From contig OZ223306.1 in NCBI GenBank assembly GCA_965140735.1, positions 1,612,001 through 1,676,000 of the forward strand: a DNA stretch of 64,000 nucleotides. Direction: 5' to 3'. Below the pieces are notes generated by a model. That model ran no database searches. It worked only from the letters and a program-made list of their open reading frames with translations, and was not told the origin of the DNA. The DNA is from Fusibacter_A sp965140735 (GTDB taxonomy: Bacteria > Bacillota > Clostridia > Peptostreptococcales > Acidaminobacteraceae). Both the position numbers and the translations under genes were made by a program. This document shows positions 9,945-17,400 of this stretch, piece by piece; position 1 is the first letter of the stretch; each line of letters starts with the position of its first letter.

Positions 9945-9982
9945 TTCGCATCCTCCTTGTTTGATTTTAAAACCATCTTCGC

Positions 9983-10024
9983 GTGTATTAATGTGATAGT
10001 ACACCAATCCACTAACGAATACAA
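9983..10024 (-). promoter_or_regulatory. Promoter and likely GntR operator
   Basis: On the minus strand TTGTAT (10024-10019), a 17-base spacer and TACTAT (10001-9996) form a sigma-A type promoter 40-80 bases before the GntR start. An inverted repeat with arms GTGTA and TACAC (9983-10004) overlaps the -10 region, the right place for autorepression by the GntR protein. The operator is inference. Confidence 0.6.
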
Positions 10025-10068
10025 GGTATTTAATGCAATTCTAATACAACCCTTATCATTCTACAAAA

Positions 10069-10104
10069 AAGAAATGTCTTTTGTGTGACCAAAAGACATT
10101 TCTT
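10069..10104 (-). terminator. Intrinsic terminator after the pfl operon
   Basis: A near-perfect hairpin with arms AAGAAATGTCTTTTG and CAAAAGACATTTCTT (one extra base in the loop region); on the minus strand it is followed by a T-rich run. It lies just after the DUF1667 gene, ending the pflB-pflA-DUF1667 transcript. Confidence 0.8.
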
Positions 10105-10113
10105 AGAAATAAA

Positions 10114-10488
10114 TTAGAACATTGATTTTGTAGCAACTATGTTAACACCTGTGTTTAAAATATTTTCAACAATTATTTCACCTGATTTTACTGGCAAATC
10201 TATTTCCAATGTTTTAATAACATTCATAGCTTCTGTAACAATTGTCTTAGGCAGTGGCGCATCCGAGTTAACCGGAAGTCTTTCCAACTGAATTCCCTTC
10301 AATCTAACACTTGTAGGTAGCATACATTGTTGATCAAACTTATAGTTTTTTATGTATTCATACCCTCGACTACATCTACTGCCATAAACATTCTTAATTT
10401 GATCTCCCCATTTAGAATACTCAATGGACATATTGCAGTGTACTGGGCATAAATTACAAACCAACTCTTTTACATTAAAATCACTCAT
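10114..10488 (-). CDS. DUF1667 domain protein
   Basis: A 124-residue protein with CNLCPVHC near the N-terminus and a further cysteine in GSRCSRGYEY. This arrangement and the following PTSVRLKG match DUF1667, a family best known as a partner encoded beside anaerobic glycerol-3-phosphate-dehydrogenase-like flavoproteins. The cysteines may bind a metal or Fe-S cluster (inference). ATG 10488 is chosen because AAGGAG is 7 bases upstream; a TTG two codons earlier sits on top of that site. No flavoprotein partner is next to it: it follows pflA and shares its terminator, which is an uncommon setting. Confidence 0.72.
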   Translation of the reverse strand: MSDFNVKELVCNLCPVHCNMSIEYSKWGDQIKNVYGSRCSRGYEYIKNYKFDQQCMLPTSVRLKGIQLERLPVNSDAPLPKTIVTEAMNVIKTLEIDLPVKSGEIIVENILNTGVNIVATKSMF

Positions 10489-10565
10489 AGCCAATCTCCT
10501 TTTGATATTTGTCTTGAATCAGCCAAAACATTGACTATGAATATAATATCCACTTTCTAACAGTT

Positions 10566-11270
10566 TTAAACATTTTTTTTGATGGTTTCCTGTAATTCTA
10601 CAAGTATTTTTTCAGATAGTGGCTCTAGATCCATAAATGGCGAATCCCGTTGCCATTTCCCCATACCACTCTTTTGAAATGCAAGCAATTCAATTTTATT
10701 TCTATAAAGAGAATTCGTGATTCTATCAAGCTCTAAAACTTGCTCTTTTTCATCGTTATATTCTGGAACGATCACTTGTCTGATCCAATATGTTTTTTCA
10801 ATAGATTTAACATATTCTAGAAATTCAAGTGTTTTGTAAAGCTTACCACCTGTCAAATCAGCATAGGCCCCTGAATCCGTATGTTTGACATCTAAAAGAA
10901 CAAGATCCACAAATTCAAGCAGTGTTTTTACTTCTGAGTTAAGTACACAACCAGACGTATCAAGTGCAATGTGTATATTTTCTGCTTTTAACTTTTTGCA
11001 TAAAATTGCCAAGCTCTTCGCCTGCATGAGAGGTTCACCACCTGAAAAAGTGACCCCACCGCCGTTTTTAAAATAAGGTTTCATTTTCAGTATAAAGGCC
11101 ATTAAAGCTTCATGTTCCATCCAGTTTTCTGTTTGATCTTGCCAAGATTCGGGATTATGACAATAATGGCATCTCAATGGGCATCCTTTTAAAAAAATGA
11201 CGGTCCTAATCCCGGGACCGTCTAAAGTGCCCATGCTCTCTATATGAAATACATTAAGCGCATGTGTCAT
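10566..11270 (-). CDS. pflA: Pyruvate formate-lyase activating enzyme
   Basis: A radical S-adenosylmethionine enzyme that installs the glycyl radical on pyruvate formate-lyase. The 4Fe-4S motif CxxxCxxC is seen as CPLRCHYC near residue 30, preceded by GTLDGPGIRTVIFLKG, and the SAM-binding GGEP motif follows as FSGGEP. At 234 residues it is the short single-cluster type of true PflA. AAGGAG lies 7 bases before the ATG. The gene begins 11 bases after pflB ends, so the pair is co-transcribed from the riboswitch-controlled promoter. Confidence 0.95.
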   Translation of the reverse strand: MTHALNVFHIESMGTLDGPGIRTVIFLKGCPLRCHYCHNPESWQDQTENWMEHEALMAFILKMKPYFKNGGGVTFSGGEPLMQAKSLAILCKKLKAENIHIALDTSGCVLNSEVKTLLEFVDLVLLDVKHTDSGAYADLTGGKLYKTLEFLEYVKSIEKTYWIRQVIVPEYNDEKEQVLELDRITNSLYRNKIELLAFQKSGMGKWQRDSPFMDLEPLSEKILVELQETIKKNV

Positions 11271-11281
11271 GTCTATTCTCC

Positions 11282-13540
11282 TTACATTGCACTGTGGAAA
11301 GTACGATTGATGACTTCCAACTGCTGTTCTCGACTCAATCTGTGGAAGTGGACCGCATATCCTGAAACTCTAATTGTAAGATTTGGATACTTGTTTGGAT
11401 TTTCCATTGCTTCTATCAGTTTATTGCGATCAAGCACATTGACGTTGAGATGATGTGCTTTCTGATAAAAATAGCCGTCTAAAACATTCACTAAATTCGT
11501 TTTTTGAACTTCTACATCACTACCTAAAGAAGACGGTGTTATGGAAAAAGTACATGATATACCATCTCTACAAGCATCATATGGTATTTTAGCCACTGAA
11601 TTTAGTGAAGCAAGTGCTCCATTTCGATCTCTATTGTGCATTGGATTTGCGCCAGGTGCAAAAGGTTCACCTTTCTTTCTACCATCAGGAGTACTCCCAG
11701 TTTTTTTCCCATATACCACATTCGATGTTATGGTTAAAACCGATAGAGTATGCGTTGCATTTCTGTAAGTAGGATGTTTTCTCAACTTGGCGATGAAGCT
11801 TTCTGTAAGCTTAACAGCTATTGAATCCACACGGTCATCATCGTTGCCATAACAAGGAAACGAGCCTTCCGTGATAAAGTCTTCAATAAAACCCTGCTCA
11901 TTTAAAATAGGTTTTACTTTAGCGTATTTTATAGCAGAAAGAGAATCTGCTGCCACTGAAAGCCCTGCCACACCAAAGGCCATAAAGCGATGCACTTCTG
12001 TATCATGAAGTGCCATTTGCGTTTTTTCATAAGCATATTTATCATGCATAAAATGAATAATATTAAGCGTATTCACATATTTTTCGCAAATCCAATCCAA
12101 GTACCGATCATATCTTGCCCAGACTTTATCGAAATCTAAAATCTCATCATTCATAACGGTATCTTTAGGTCCTATGAGTTCAAAATTCTTTTCATCATGC
12201 CCACCATTAAGTGCCATAAGCAATGTTTTCGCTAAATTACATCTGGCACCAAAAAATTGCATCTCTTTCCCAAGTTTCATAGCAGATACACAACATGCGA
12301 TGCCATAATCATCCCCATAGATTGGTTTCATGATGTCGTCGTTCTCATATTGAATAGCATCGGTTAAGATGCTGATCTTTGCACAGTACTTTTTAAAGGC
12401 CTCTGGGAGATTTTCTGACCATAAAACTGTCATATTAGGTTCTGGAGCTGGTCCTAAATTCGTAAGTGTGTGTAAAAATCTAAAAGAGTTTTTAGTCACA
12501 AGGGGTTTGCCTTCAACACTGACACCACCAATTGCTTCTGTGATCCAAAGTGGGTCTCCTGCGAAAAGTTGATTGTAATCTGGTGTTCTGAGTTGTCTTG
12601 CCAATCTCAATTTTATAATGAAATCGTCCATGATTTCTTGAATTTGAATCTCTGAATAAATGCCTTTTTTCAAATCTCTTTCAGCATAAATATCTATGAA
12701 AGAACTCACTCTTCCCAATGACATCGCAGCACCATTTTGCTCTTTTATTGAGGCAAGATAGCCATAGTAGATCCACTGGACTGCTTCTCTGGTATTCTTT
12801 GCAGGTCTTCTAATATCATCACCATATGCATCTGCCATTTCAATCATTTTCTTTAAAAAATCGATTTGTTTGTACAGCTCTTCCACTTGCCTAATGTTTT
12901 CTTCTGTCATTGGCTTTTGAGCATAACTTTTTTTGTCCTCAGTCTTCTGAGCAATTAAATAGTCAATGCCATAAAGTGCAATTCTCCTATAGTCTCCAAT
13001 AATGCGACCGCGTCCGTAAGCATCTGGAAGTCCCGTGATTACACCACTTCTTCTAAGCGTTTTCATTTCATCTGTATAAACTCTAAACACGCCTTCGTTA
13101 TGTGTAGTCTTATAGTCAAATTGTGATAGCACTTCTTGCGAGAGACTCTTTCCATAGGCTTCACAAGCTTGAGTTGCCATGCGTATGCCACCAAAAGGAT
13201 TAACGCCTCTTTTTAGGGGTTCATCTGTTTGAAGACCTACGATGATCTCATTTTCCCTTTGAATATAACCCGGTTCATAACTGAGGAGAGAAGATACATG
13301 GTCTACATCAATGTCTAAAACGCCATCTCTATGTGCTTCCAATTCAAGAAGGTCTTCAACTTTTTTAAATAAATTTTCTGTACGCTCAGTACAACCTTCT
13401 AAAAAACGCTCATCTCCTGTGTAAGCAGTGATATTCTTAAGAATAAAATCTCTAACATCCACCTCACTTACCCAATTGCCTTCTACAAAACCTTTGTGTT
13501 CATCTCTCAGTTTAGTTTGATCCATTTTAATACTTGTCAT
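11282..13540 (-). CDS. pflB: Formate C-acetyltransferase (pyruvate formate-lyase)
   Basis: Converts pyruvate and CoA to acetyl-CoA and formate in anaerobic metabolism. Both catalytic cysteines are present in GIACCVSAMKLG (about residues 414-415), and the radical glycine lies in RVSGYAVHF near residue 726. At 752 residues it has the normal length of a true PflB. ATG 13540 is preceded by AAGGAG at 9 bases; the TTG one codon earlier is less likely. It is first in a pflB-pflA-DUF1667 operon behind a roughly 270-base leader that carries a ZTP riboswitch and terminator. Confidence 0.97.
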   Translation of the reverse strand: MTSIKMDQTKLRDEHKGFVEGNWVSEVDVRDFILKNITAYTGDERFLEGCTERTENLFKKVEDLLELEAHRDGVLDIDVDHVSSLLSYEPGYIQRENEIIVGLQTDEPLKRGVNPFGGIRMATQACEAYGKSLSQEVLSQFDYKTTHNEGVFRVYTDEMKTLRRSGVITGLPDAYGRGRIIGDYRRIALYGIDYLIAQKTEDKKSYAQKPMTEENIRQVEELYKQIDFLKKMIEMADAYGDDIRRPAKNTREAVQWIYYGYLASIKEQNGAAMSLGRVSSFIDIYAERDLKKGIYSEIQIQEIMDDFIIKLRLARQLRTPDYNQLFAGDPLWITEAIGGVSVEGKPLVTKNSFRFLHTLTNLGPAPEPNMTVLWSENLPEAFKKYCAKISILTDAIQYENDDIMKPIYGDDYGIACCVSAMKLGKEMQFFGARCNLAKTLLMALNGGHDEKNFELIGPKDTVMNDEILDFDKVWARYDRYLDWICEKYVNTLNIIHFMHDKYAYEKTQMALHDTEVHRFMAFGVAGLSVAADSLSAIKYAKVKPILNEQGFIEDFITEGSFPCYGNDDDRVDSIAVKLTESFIAKLRKHPTYRNATHTLSVLTITSNVVYGKKTGSTPDGRKKGEPFAPGANPMHNRDRNGALASLNSVAKIPYDACRDGISCTFSITPSSLGSDVEVQKTNLVNVLDGYFYQKAHHLNVNVLDRNKLIEAMENPNKYPNLTIRVSGYAVHFHRLSREQQLEVINRTFHSAM

Positions 13541-13604
13541 CAATTAGCGCTCCTTTTATTATAAACTTACCAAGGCATCGCTTTTACATATTTTTATCAG
13601 CCAT

Positions 13605-13633
13605 TTCCTAATAAAACCATGTTTTATTAGGAA
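13605..13633 (-). other. Perfect 13-bp hairpin in the pflB leader
   Basis: Arms TTCCTAATAAAAC and GTTTTATTAGGAA with a 3-base loop form a perfect RNA hairpin about 65 bases before the pflB start. No T run follows, so it is not a simple terminator. It may stabilise or process the mRNA; this is inference. Confidence 0.6.
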
Positions 13634-13637
13634 CGTC

Positions 13638-13689
13638 TTCGTCTAACCGCTTCTCGCAGGTTGAAAATTCCTGCTCCAAGCTGGACGAA
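13638..13689 (-). other. Folded element in the pflB leader
   Basis: On the minus strand TTCGTC and GACGAA form an outer stem enclosing GCAGG and CCTGC with a loop between, plus conserved-looking internal loops. It lies between the riboswitch terminator and the 13-bp hairpin. I do not recognise it as a named RNA class. Confidence 0.4.
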
Positions 13690-13704
13690 CACTAATGCTG
13701 TACA

Positions 13705-13750
13705 TAAAAAAGCCGACATACCTAGGCTGTAAGCGCCCAGGCGGTCGGCT
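13705..13750 (-). terminator. Riboswitch-controlled terminator of the pfl leader
   Basis: Minus-strand AGCCGAC pairs with GTCGGCT and is followed by TTTTTT. The 5' arm is part of the conserved 3' domain of the ZTP aptamer, so aptamer folding and terminator formation compete. Ligand binding would permit read-through into pflB. Confidence 0.85.
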
Positions 13751-13808
13751 AATAATTTTAATATTCTCAATCCCTCGTGGTTATCCACTGACTCCGCCAG
13801 TCTTGAGA
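13735..13808 (-). promoter_or_regulatory. ZTP (pfl motif) riboswitch aptamer
   Basis: On the minus strand stem P1 is TCTCAA (13808-13803) with TTGAGA (13770-13765). Inside are the conserved ACTGGCG, the hairpin GTGGATAACCAC and GAGGGA, followed downstream by GCCGACCGCCTGGGC (13749-13735). These are the invariant parts of the pfl motif, shown to sense ZTP and ZMP, the purine-pathway intermediates that build up when 10-formyl-THF is short. Position between promoter and pflB, with an overlapping terminator, fits genetic control of the pfl operon; formate supplies one-carbon units. Confidence 0.92.
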
Positions 13809-13815
13809 TACTAAG

Positions 13816-13844
13816 ATTATAATAGATCTGAAAGGATCTGTAAA
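13816..13844 (-). promoter_or_regulatory. Promoter of the pfl operon
   Basis: On the minus strand TTTACA (13844-13839), a 17-base spacer and a perfect TATAAT (13821-13816). Transcription would start right before the P1 stem of the riboswitch. The -35 box lies only a few bases past the tkt stop codon. Confidence 0.8.
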
Positions 13845-13847
13845 GGT

Positions 13848-15815
13848 TTATTTAGAAATTAATGTTTTTGCACGGTTTGCGATATTTTCAGCTGTGAATC
13901 CGAATGCTTTAAATAGAGTATTTCCTGGTGCTGATAAGCCAAAGCCTTCCATACCAATAACGTCACAAGCATATTTATGCCATCCGAACGTAGCTGCCGC
14001 TTCAACAGCAAGTTTTGGAACGCCTTTTAAAAGGACTTCATCTTGATACGATTTTGGTTCAGCATCAAATAATTCTTGACAAGGCATAGAAACAACTCTT
14101 GAATCGATACCTTCTGCCTTTAACTTAGCTTGAGCTTCAACACAAAGCGATACTTCAGAACCAGTTGCGATTAAAACGACTTGAGCTTCTTTTTCTTCTT
14201 TAGAAATAACATAAGCACCTTTAAGCGCTTCTTTAGAAGAACCCTCGAGCGCAGGTAAATTTTGTCTAGAAAGTATAAGAGCTGTTGGCGTTTTCGTACT
14301 CTTCATTGCAGTGTACCAAGCCGCACTTACTTCTCTTGCATCTGCCGGTCTGATCACATTCAAGTTAGGAATTGATCTAAGCATAGCAAGTTGTTCAATC
14401 GGCTGATGTGTAGGACCATCTTCCCCAACACCGATACTATCATGTGTCAAAATATAAGTTACAGGCAATCCCATCAATGCTGCAAGTCTAATAGCTGGTT
14501 TCATATAATCTGAAAATACAAAGAAAGTCGCCGCATACGATTTTAAGCCTCCATGAGCTTGAATACCATTACAAATCGCTGTCATTGCATGTTCTCTAAC
14601 ACCGAAATGTAAATTTGAGCCTGCATAATTTGTTGCAAAGAAACTTTCTCTTTTTTTCATATCTGAATTGTTAGAAGGTGATAAATCTGCAGATCCACCA
14701 AATAAATTTGGAATTCTATCCGCTAAATTATTAAGGACCTTACCAGAAGAACTTCTTGAAGCTACTGTTTCGTTATATGCCCAAAACTCATCTGATTCAA
14801 GGTATTCATTCGGTGCCTTACCACTCATCCATAACTCGTATTCACTTGCGAGTTCAGGAAACTCTTTTTTATAGTTTTCAAAAAGCGTGTTCCAAGCTGT
14901 TTCTGATTTTGACAGTTCTTTTGTAAGTTCTGCCATATGTTCAGTCACTTCTGCTGGTACCTCAAAAGTATTTTCACACGGCCAGTTCAAGAAAGACTTC
15001 ATTTCAGCGATACCTTCATCACCAAGTGGTGAGCCATGAACCTTATGAGAACCTTGCTTAGAAGGACAACCATAGCCGATAATCGTCTTCACAATTATAA
15101 TCGATGGTTTTTCAGTCTCTGCTTTAGCGGCTTCGATCGCTTTTTCAATAGCCGCTGTATCATTACCATCTTCGACGATTTGAACATGCCAGTGCATTGC
15201 ATCAAAACGTTTTGCAACATCTTCAGTGAATGCAATTTCAGTACTACCTTCAATCGAAATTTTATTAGAATCATACATCAAAACAAGTTTACCAAGTTTT
15301 AATGTGCCTGCAAGAGATGCCGCTTCTGATGAAATCCCTTCCATTAAGCAACCATCACCAGAAATTGCATAGGTGTAATGATCCACCACTTCATATCCAG
15401 GTTTATTGAATTTAGCCGCAAGATGTGCCTCTGCCATTGCGAAGCCAACTGCATTTGCAATACCTTGGCCTAAAGGACCTGTAGAAATTTCAACGCCTGC
15501 TGTATGACCGAATTCAGGATGACCTGGTGTCAAACTGTTAAATTGTCTAAAGTTTTTAATTTCTTCCATAGGAAGTCCATAATTGAACAAGTGTAATAAA
15601 GAATACATAAGCATAGAGCCATGACCTGCTGAAAGCACAAATCGATCTCTATTTTGCCAGTTAGGATTGCTTGGGCTGTGTTTTAATGATTTCGCCCATA
15701 AAGTGTATGCCATAGGTGCTGCACCAAGTGGAAGCCCTGGATGACCAGAATTTGCCGCTTGAATCGCCTCCGCTGACAAAACTCTTATTGCATTAATCGT
15801 CATATTTTCTACCAT
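13848..15815 (-). CDS. tkt: Transketolase
   Basis: Thiamine-diphosphate enzyme of the non-oxidative pentose phosphate pathway, moving two-carbon units between sugar phosphates. Seen are the N-terminal AANSGHPGLPLG, the TPP-binding GDGCLMEG, FGVREHAM and THDSIGVGEDGPTHQPIEQ of the pyrimidine domain. At 655 residues it is a full-length, single-chain form. I chose ATG 15815, which follows an AAAGGTTGG site; the frame extends to 15878 but that part contains the promoter. It has its own promoter at 15850-15878 and no close operon partner. Confidence 0.95.
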   Translation of the reverse strand: MVENMTINAIRVLSAEAIQAANSGHPGLPLGAAPMAYTLWAKSLKHSPSNPNWQNRDRFVLSAGHGSMLMYSLLHLFNYGLPMEEIKNFRQFNSLTPGHPEFGHTAGVEISTGPLGQGIANAVGFAMAEAHLAAKFNKPGYEVVDHYTYAISGDGCLMEGISSEAASLAGTLKLGKLVLMYDSNKISIEGSTEIAFTEDVAKRFDAMHWHVQIVEDGNDTAAIEKAIEAAKAETEKPSIIIVKTIIGYGCPSKQGSHKVHGSPLGDEGIAEMKSFLNWPCENTFEVPAEVTEHMAELTKELSKSETAWNTLFENYKKEFPELASEYELWMSGKAPNEYLESDEFWAYNETVASRSSSGKVLNNLADRIPNLFGGSADLSPSNNSDMKKRESFFATNYAGSNLHFGVREHAMTAICNGIQAHGGLKSYAATFFVFSDYMKPAIRLAALMGLPVTYILTHDSIGVGEDGPTHQPIEQLAMLRSIPNLNVIRPADAREVSAAWYTAMKSTKTPTALILSRQNLPALEGSSKEALKGAYVISKEEKEAQVVLIATGSEVSLCVEAQAKLKAEGIDSRVVSMPCQELFDAEPKSYQDEVLLKGVPKLAVEAAATFGWHKYACDVIGMEGFGLSAPGNTLFKAFGFTAENIANRAKTLISK

Positions 15816-15849
15816 AATTAAACCAACCTTTCTTATTCTTATCATAAAC

Positions 15850-15878
15850 ATTATATAGTGTAACCCCTTTAATAACAA
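15850..15878 (-). promoter_or_regulatory. Promoter of tkt
   Basis: On the minus strand TTGTTA (15878-15873), a 17-base spacer and TATAAT (15855-15850), about 35 bases before the transketolase start. It lies downstream of the terminator of the structured RNA, so tkt can be expressed independently of it. Confidence 0.7.
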
Positions 15879-15957
15879 TAAAAGAGTTTTAATTTTGTCA
15901 TTTGTTCATAAAATTTAATATAGACTTCTCTTTTTGCTTAAAAAATGTGAGTTTTCA

Positions 15958-16086
15958 TAAATTAAAGACGGTCATAAATAGTTAAGCCTTAATTTTTGCT
16001 TATCCATTCACAACCGTCCTTATTTGAGATCATTAGTTTTCGCCCAGCTTAGGGACAGGAATTTTTAGCCTGCTCTAGGCGGACAA
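15958..16086 (-). ncRNA. Unclassified structured RNA with alternative terminator, between hfq and tkt
   Basis: On the minus strand a TATAAT at 16094-16089 (weak -35) is followed by about 125 bases that fold. TTGTCC (16086-16081) can pair with GGACGG (16019-16014), enclosing the hairpin GCCTAGAGCAGGC and the CCTGTCCCTAAGCTGGGCG segment. The same GACGG bases start a 21-bp hairpin (16018-15998 with 15987-15967, mostly perfect or G-U pairs) followed by TTTAATTT, an intrinsic terminator. The two foldings exclude each other, as in riboswitches. It may instead be the hfq 3' end or a free small RNA. I do not recognise the class. Confidence 0.55.
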
Positions 16087-16112
16087 TGATTATACCTTAT
16101 TCCTCTTAATGA

Positions 16113-16334
16113 TTACGCTTGAAAATTGACTGCTTTTGCTGGAATTATCGTCGATATAGCATGTTTATAAATCATTTGTTGCTTGCCTTCGCTGTCTAAA
16201 ACAATCGTATAACTGTCAAAGCCTTTAACCAAACCTCTTATTTGATAACCACTGATTAAAAATATAGTGATATGAGTCTGATCTTTTCGACATTGATTTA
16301 AAAAAACATCTTGCAAGTTAATTGCACTTTTCAT
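16113..16334 (-). CDS. hfq: RNA chaperone Hfq
   Basis: A 73-residue Sm-like protein that binds small RNAs and mRNA tails as a ring-shaped hexamer. Sm1 is seen around QDVFLNQCRK to VKGFDSYTIVL, and Sm2 as the IYKHAIST motif near the C-terminus, which lines the proximal RNA-binding pore. The short C-terminal tail is typical of Gram-positive Hfq. AGGAGGGGG precedes the ATG. It is the last gene of the miaB-mutS-mutL-miaA-hfq block, 27 bases after miaA, the usual partner. Confidence 0.95.
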   Translation of the reverse strand: MKSAINLQDVFLNQCRKDQTHITIFLISGYQIRGLVKGFDSYTIVLDSEGKQQMIYKHAISTIIPAKAVNFQA

Positions 16335-16361
16335 GATTCCCCCTCCTTCTATTCTATAATT

Positions 16362-17279
16362 TTATATGGTTGATAAAATTGTCTTTACAACCGCCTCATT
16401 TGATGAGAACATCTCTAGATCTACCCATTGAGTCTCCTCATAACGTTTAAACCACGTCATTTGCCTTTTAGCATATCTTCGGGAATTTTGTTTCAATAGA
16501 GAAATCATGGTATCTAAGTCGTAAAGACCATTTAAATACGCGAGAACTTCCTTATAACCTATACCCTGCATGGACTGAAAACTATCATCCAATCCAGATT
16601 TTTTTAGGTTTTCTACTTCTTCTATAAGACCCGCACTGAGCATGATGTCAACACGTTTATTGATACGTGCATAAAGCTTTAAACGATTTCGTGTCAATCC
16701 AATCAGTACCACTTCGTAATCACTCGTTTTAACAGGATCTAAAGTAAAATCGCCAACTGTCTTTCCAGTCACTTTGTTAATCTCAAGTGCTCTGATAACC
16801 CGCCTTACGTTATTAGGATGGATTTTCTCTGCAGCTTTTGGGTCAACTTGTTTCAATAAATCATGTACTGCATCATTGCCATCAATCTTCACTTTATTTT
16901 CAAGTGATTGTCTGTAGGCTTCATCAGATGCATTTTCACCAAAATGCATCTCATAGAGCAATGCATTCACATAAAGACCAGTGCCACCTGTAATAACAGG
17001 GATTTTACCCTCTGAATGCAACTTAGAAATAACAGCCTTTGCATCTCGCCTATATTCGCTGACTGAGTAGTTTTGATCAGGCTCAATAAAATCAATTAAA
17101 TGATGCTTAACACCTTGCATTTCTTGAGGCGTAGGTTTAGCTGAGCCTATGTTAAGTTGCTTATAAATCTGTACTGAATCACATGAAATAATTTCAGTAT
17201 CAAGTGCTTTTGCCACTTCAATTGAGATATCCGTTTTACCAACAGCAGTTGGTCCAACTATCACCAATATTTTTTTCAT
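16362..17279 (-). CDS. miaA: tRNA dimethylallyltransferase
   Basis: Transfers a dimethylallyl group to adenosine 37 of tRNAs reading UNN codons; MiaB, encoded at the other end of the block, then methylthiolates the product. The P-loop GPTAVGKT is at residues 8-15, followed by the DSVQIYKQLNIGSAKP signature and TGGTGLYV. Length 305 is normal. It is separated from mutL by 121 bases holding a possible internal promoter, and lies 27 bases upstream of hfq. Confidence 0.95.
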   Translation of the reverse strand: MKKILVIVGPTAVGKTDISIEVAKALDTEIISCDSVQIYKQLNIGSAKPTPQEMQGVKHHLIDFIEPDQNYSVSEYRRDAKAVISKLHSEGKIPVITGGTGLYVNALLYEMHFGENASDEAYRQSLENKVKIDGNDAVHDLLKQVDPKAAEKIHPNNVRRVIRALEINKVTGKTVGDFTLDPVKTSDYEVVLIGLTRNRLKLYARINKRVDIMLSAGLIEEVENLKKSGLDDSFQSMQGIGYKEVLAYLNGLYDLDTMISLLKQNSRRYAKRQMTWFKRYEETQWVDLEMFSSNEAVVKTILSTI

Positions 17280-17326
17280 GTTTTCTCCTACCTGTATGAA
17301 TTAAATCCATTTAACTCAATACCTAT

Positions 17327-17355
17327 ATCATATATTTTTAATGTGAAAACTTCAA
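17327..17355 (-). promoter_or_regulatory. Possible internal promoter for miaA-hfq
   Basis: On the minus strand TTGAAG (17355-17350), a 17-base spacer and TATGAT (17332-17327), in the 121-base gap after mutL. It could drive miaA and hfq apart from the mismatch-repair genes. Confidence 0.45.
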
Positions 17356-17400
17356 CCTTGTGTGTATTTCTTTTTAAATTATTTACATTACTTCCGTAAT

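Noticed and set aside
15958..16086. Assignment of the hfq-adjacent RNA as 6S RNA or a named riboswitch
   Set aside because: It is shorter than typical 6S RNA and lacks its central bubble pattern, and no conserved core of a riboswitch I know is present.
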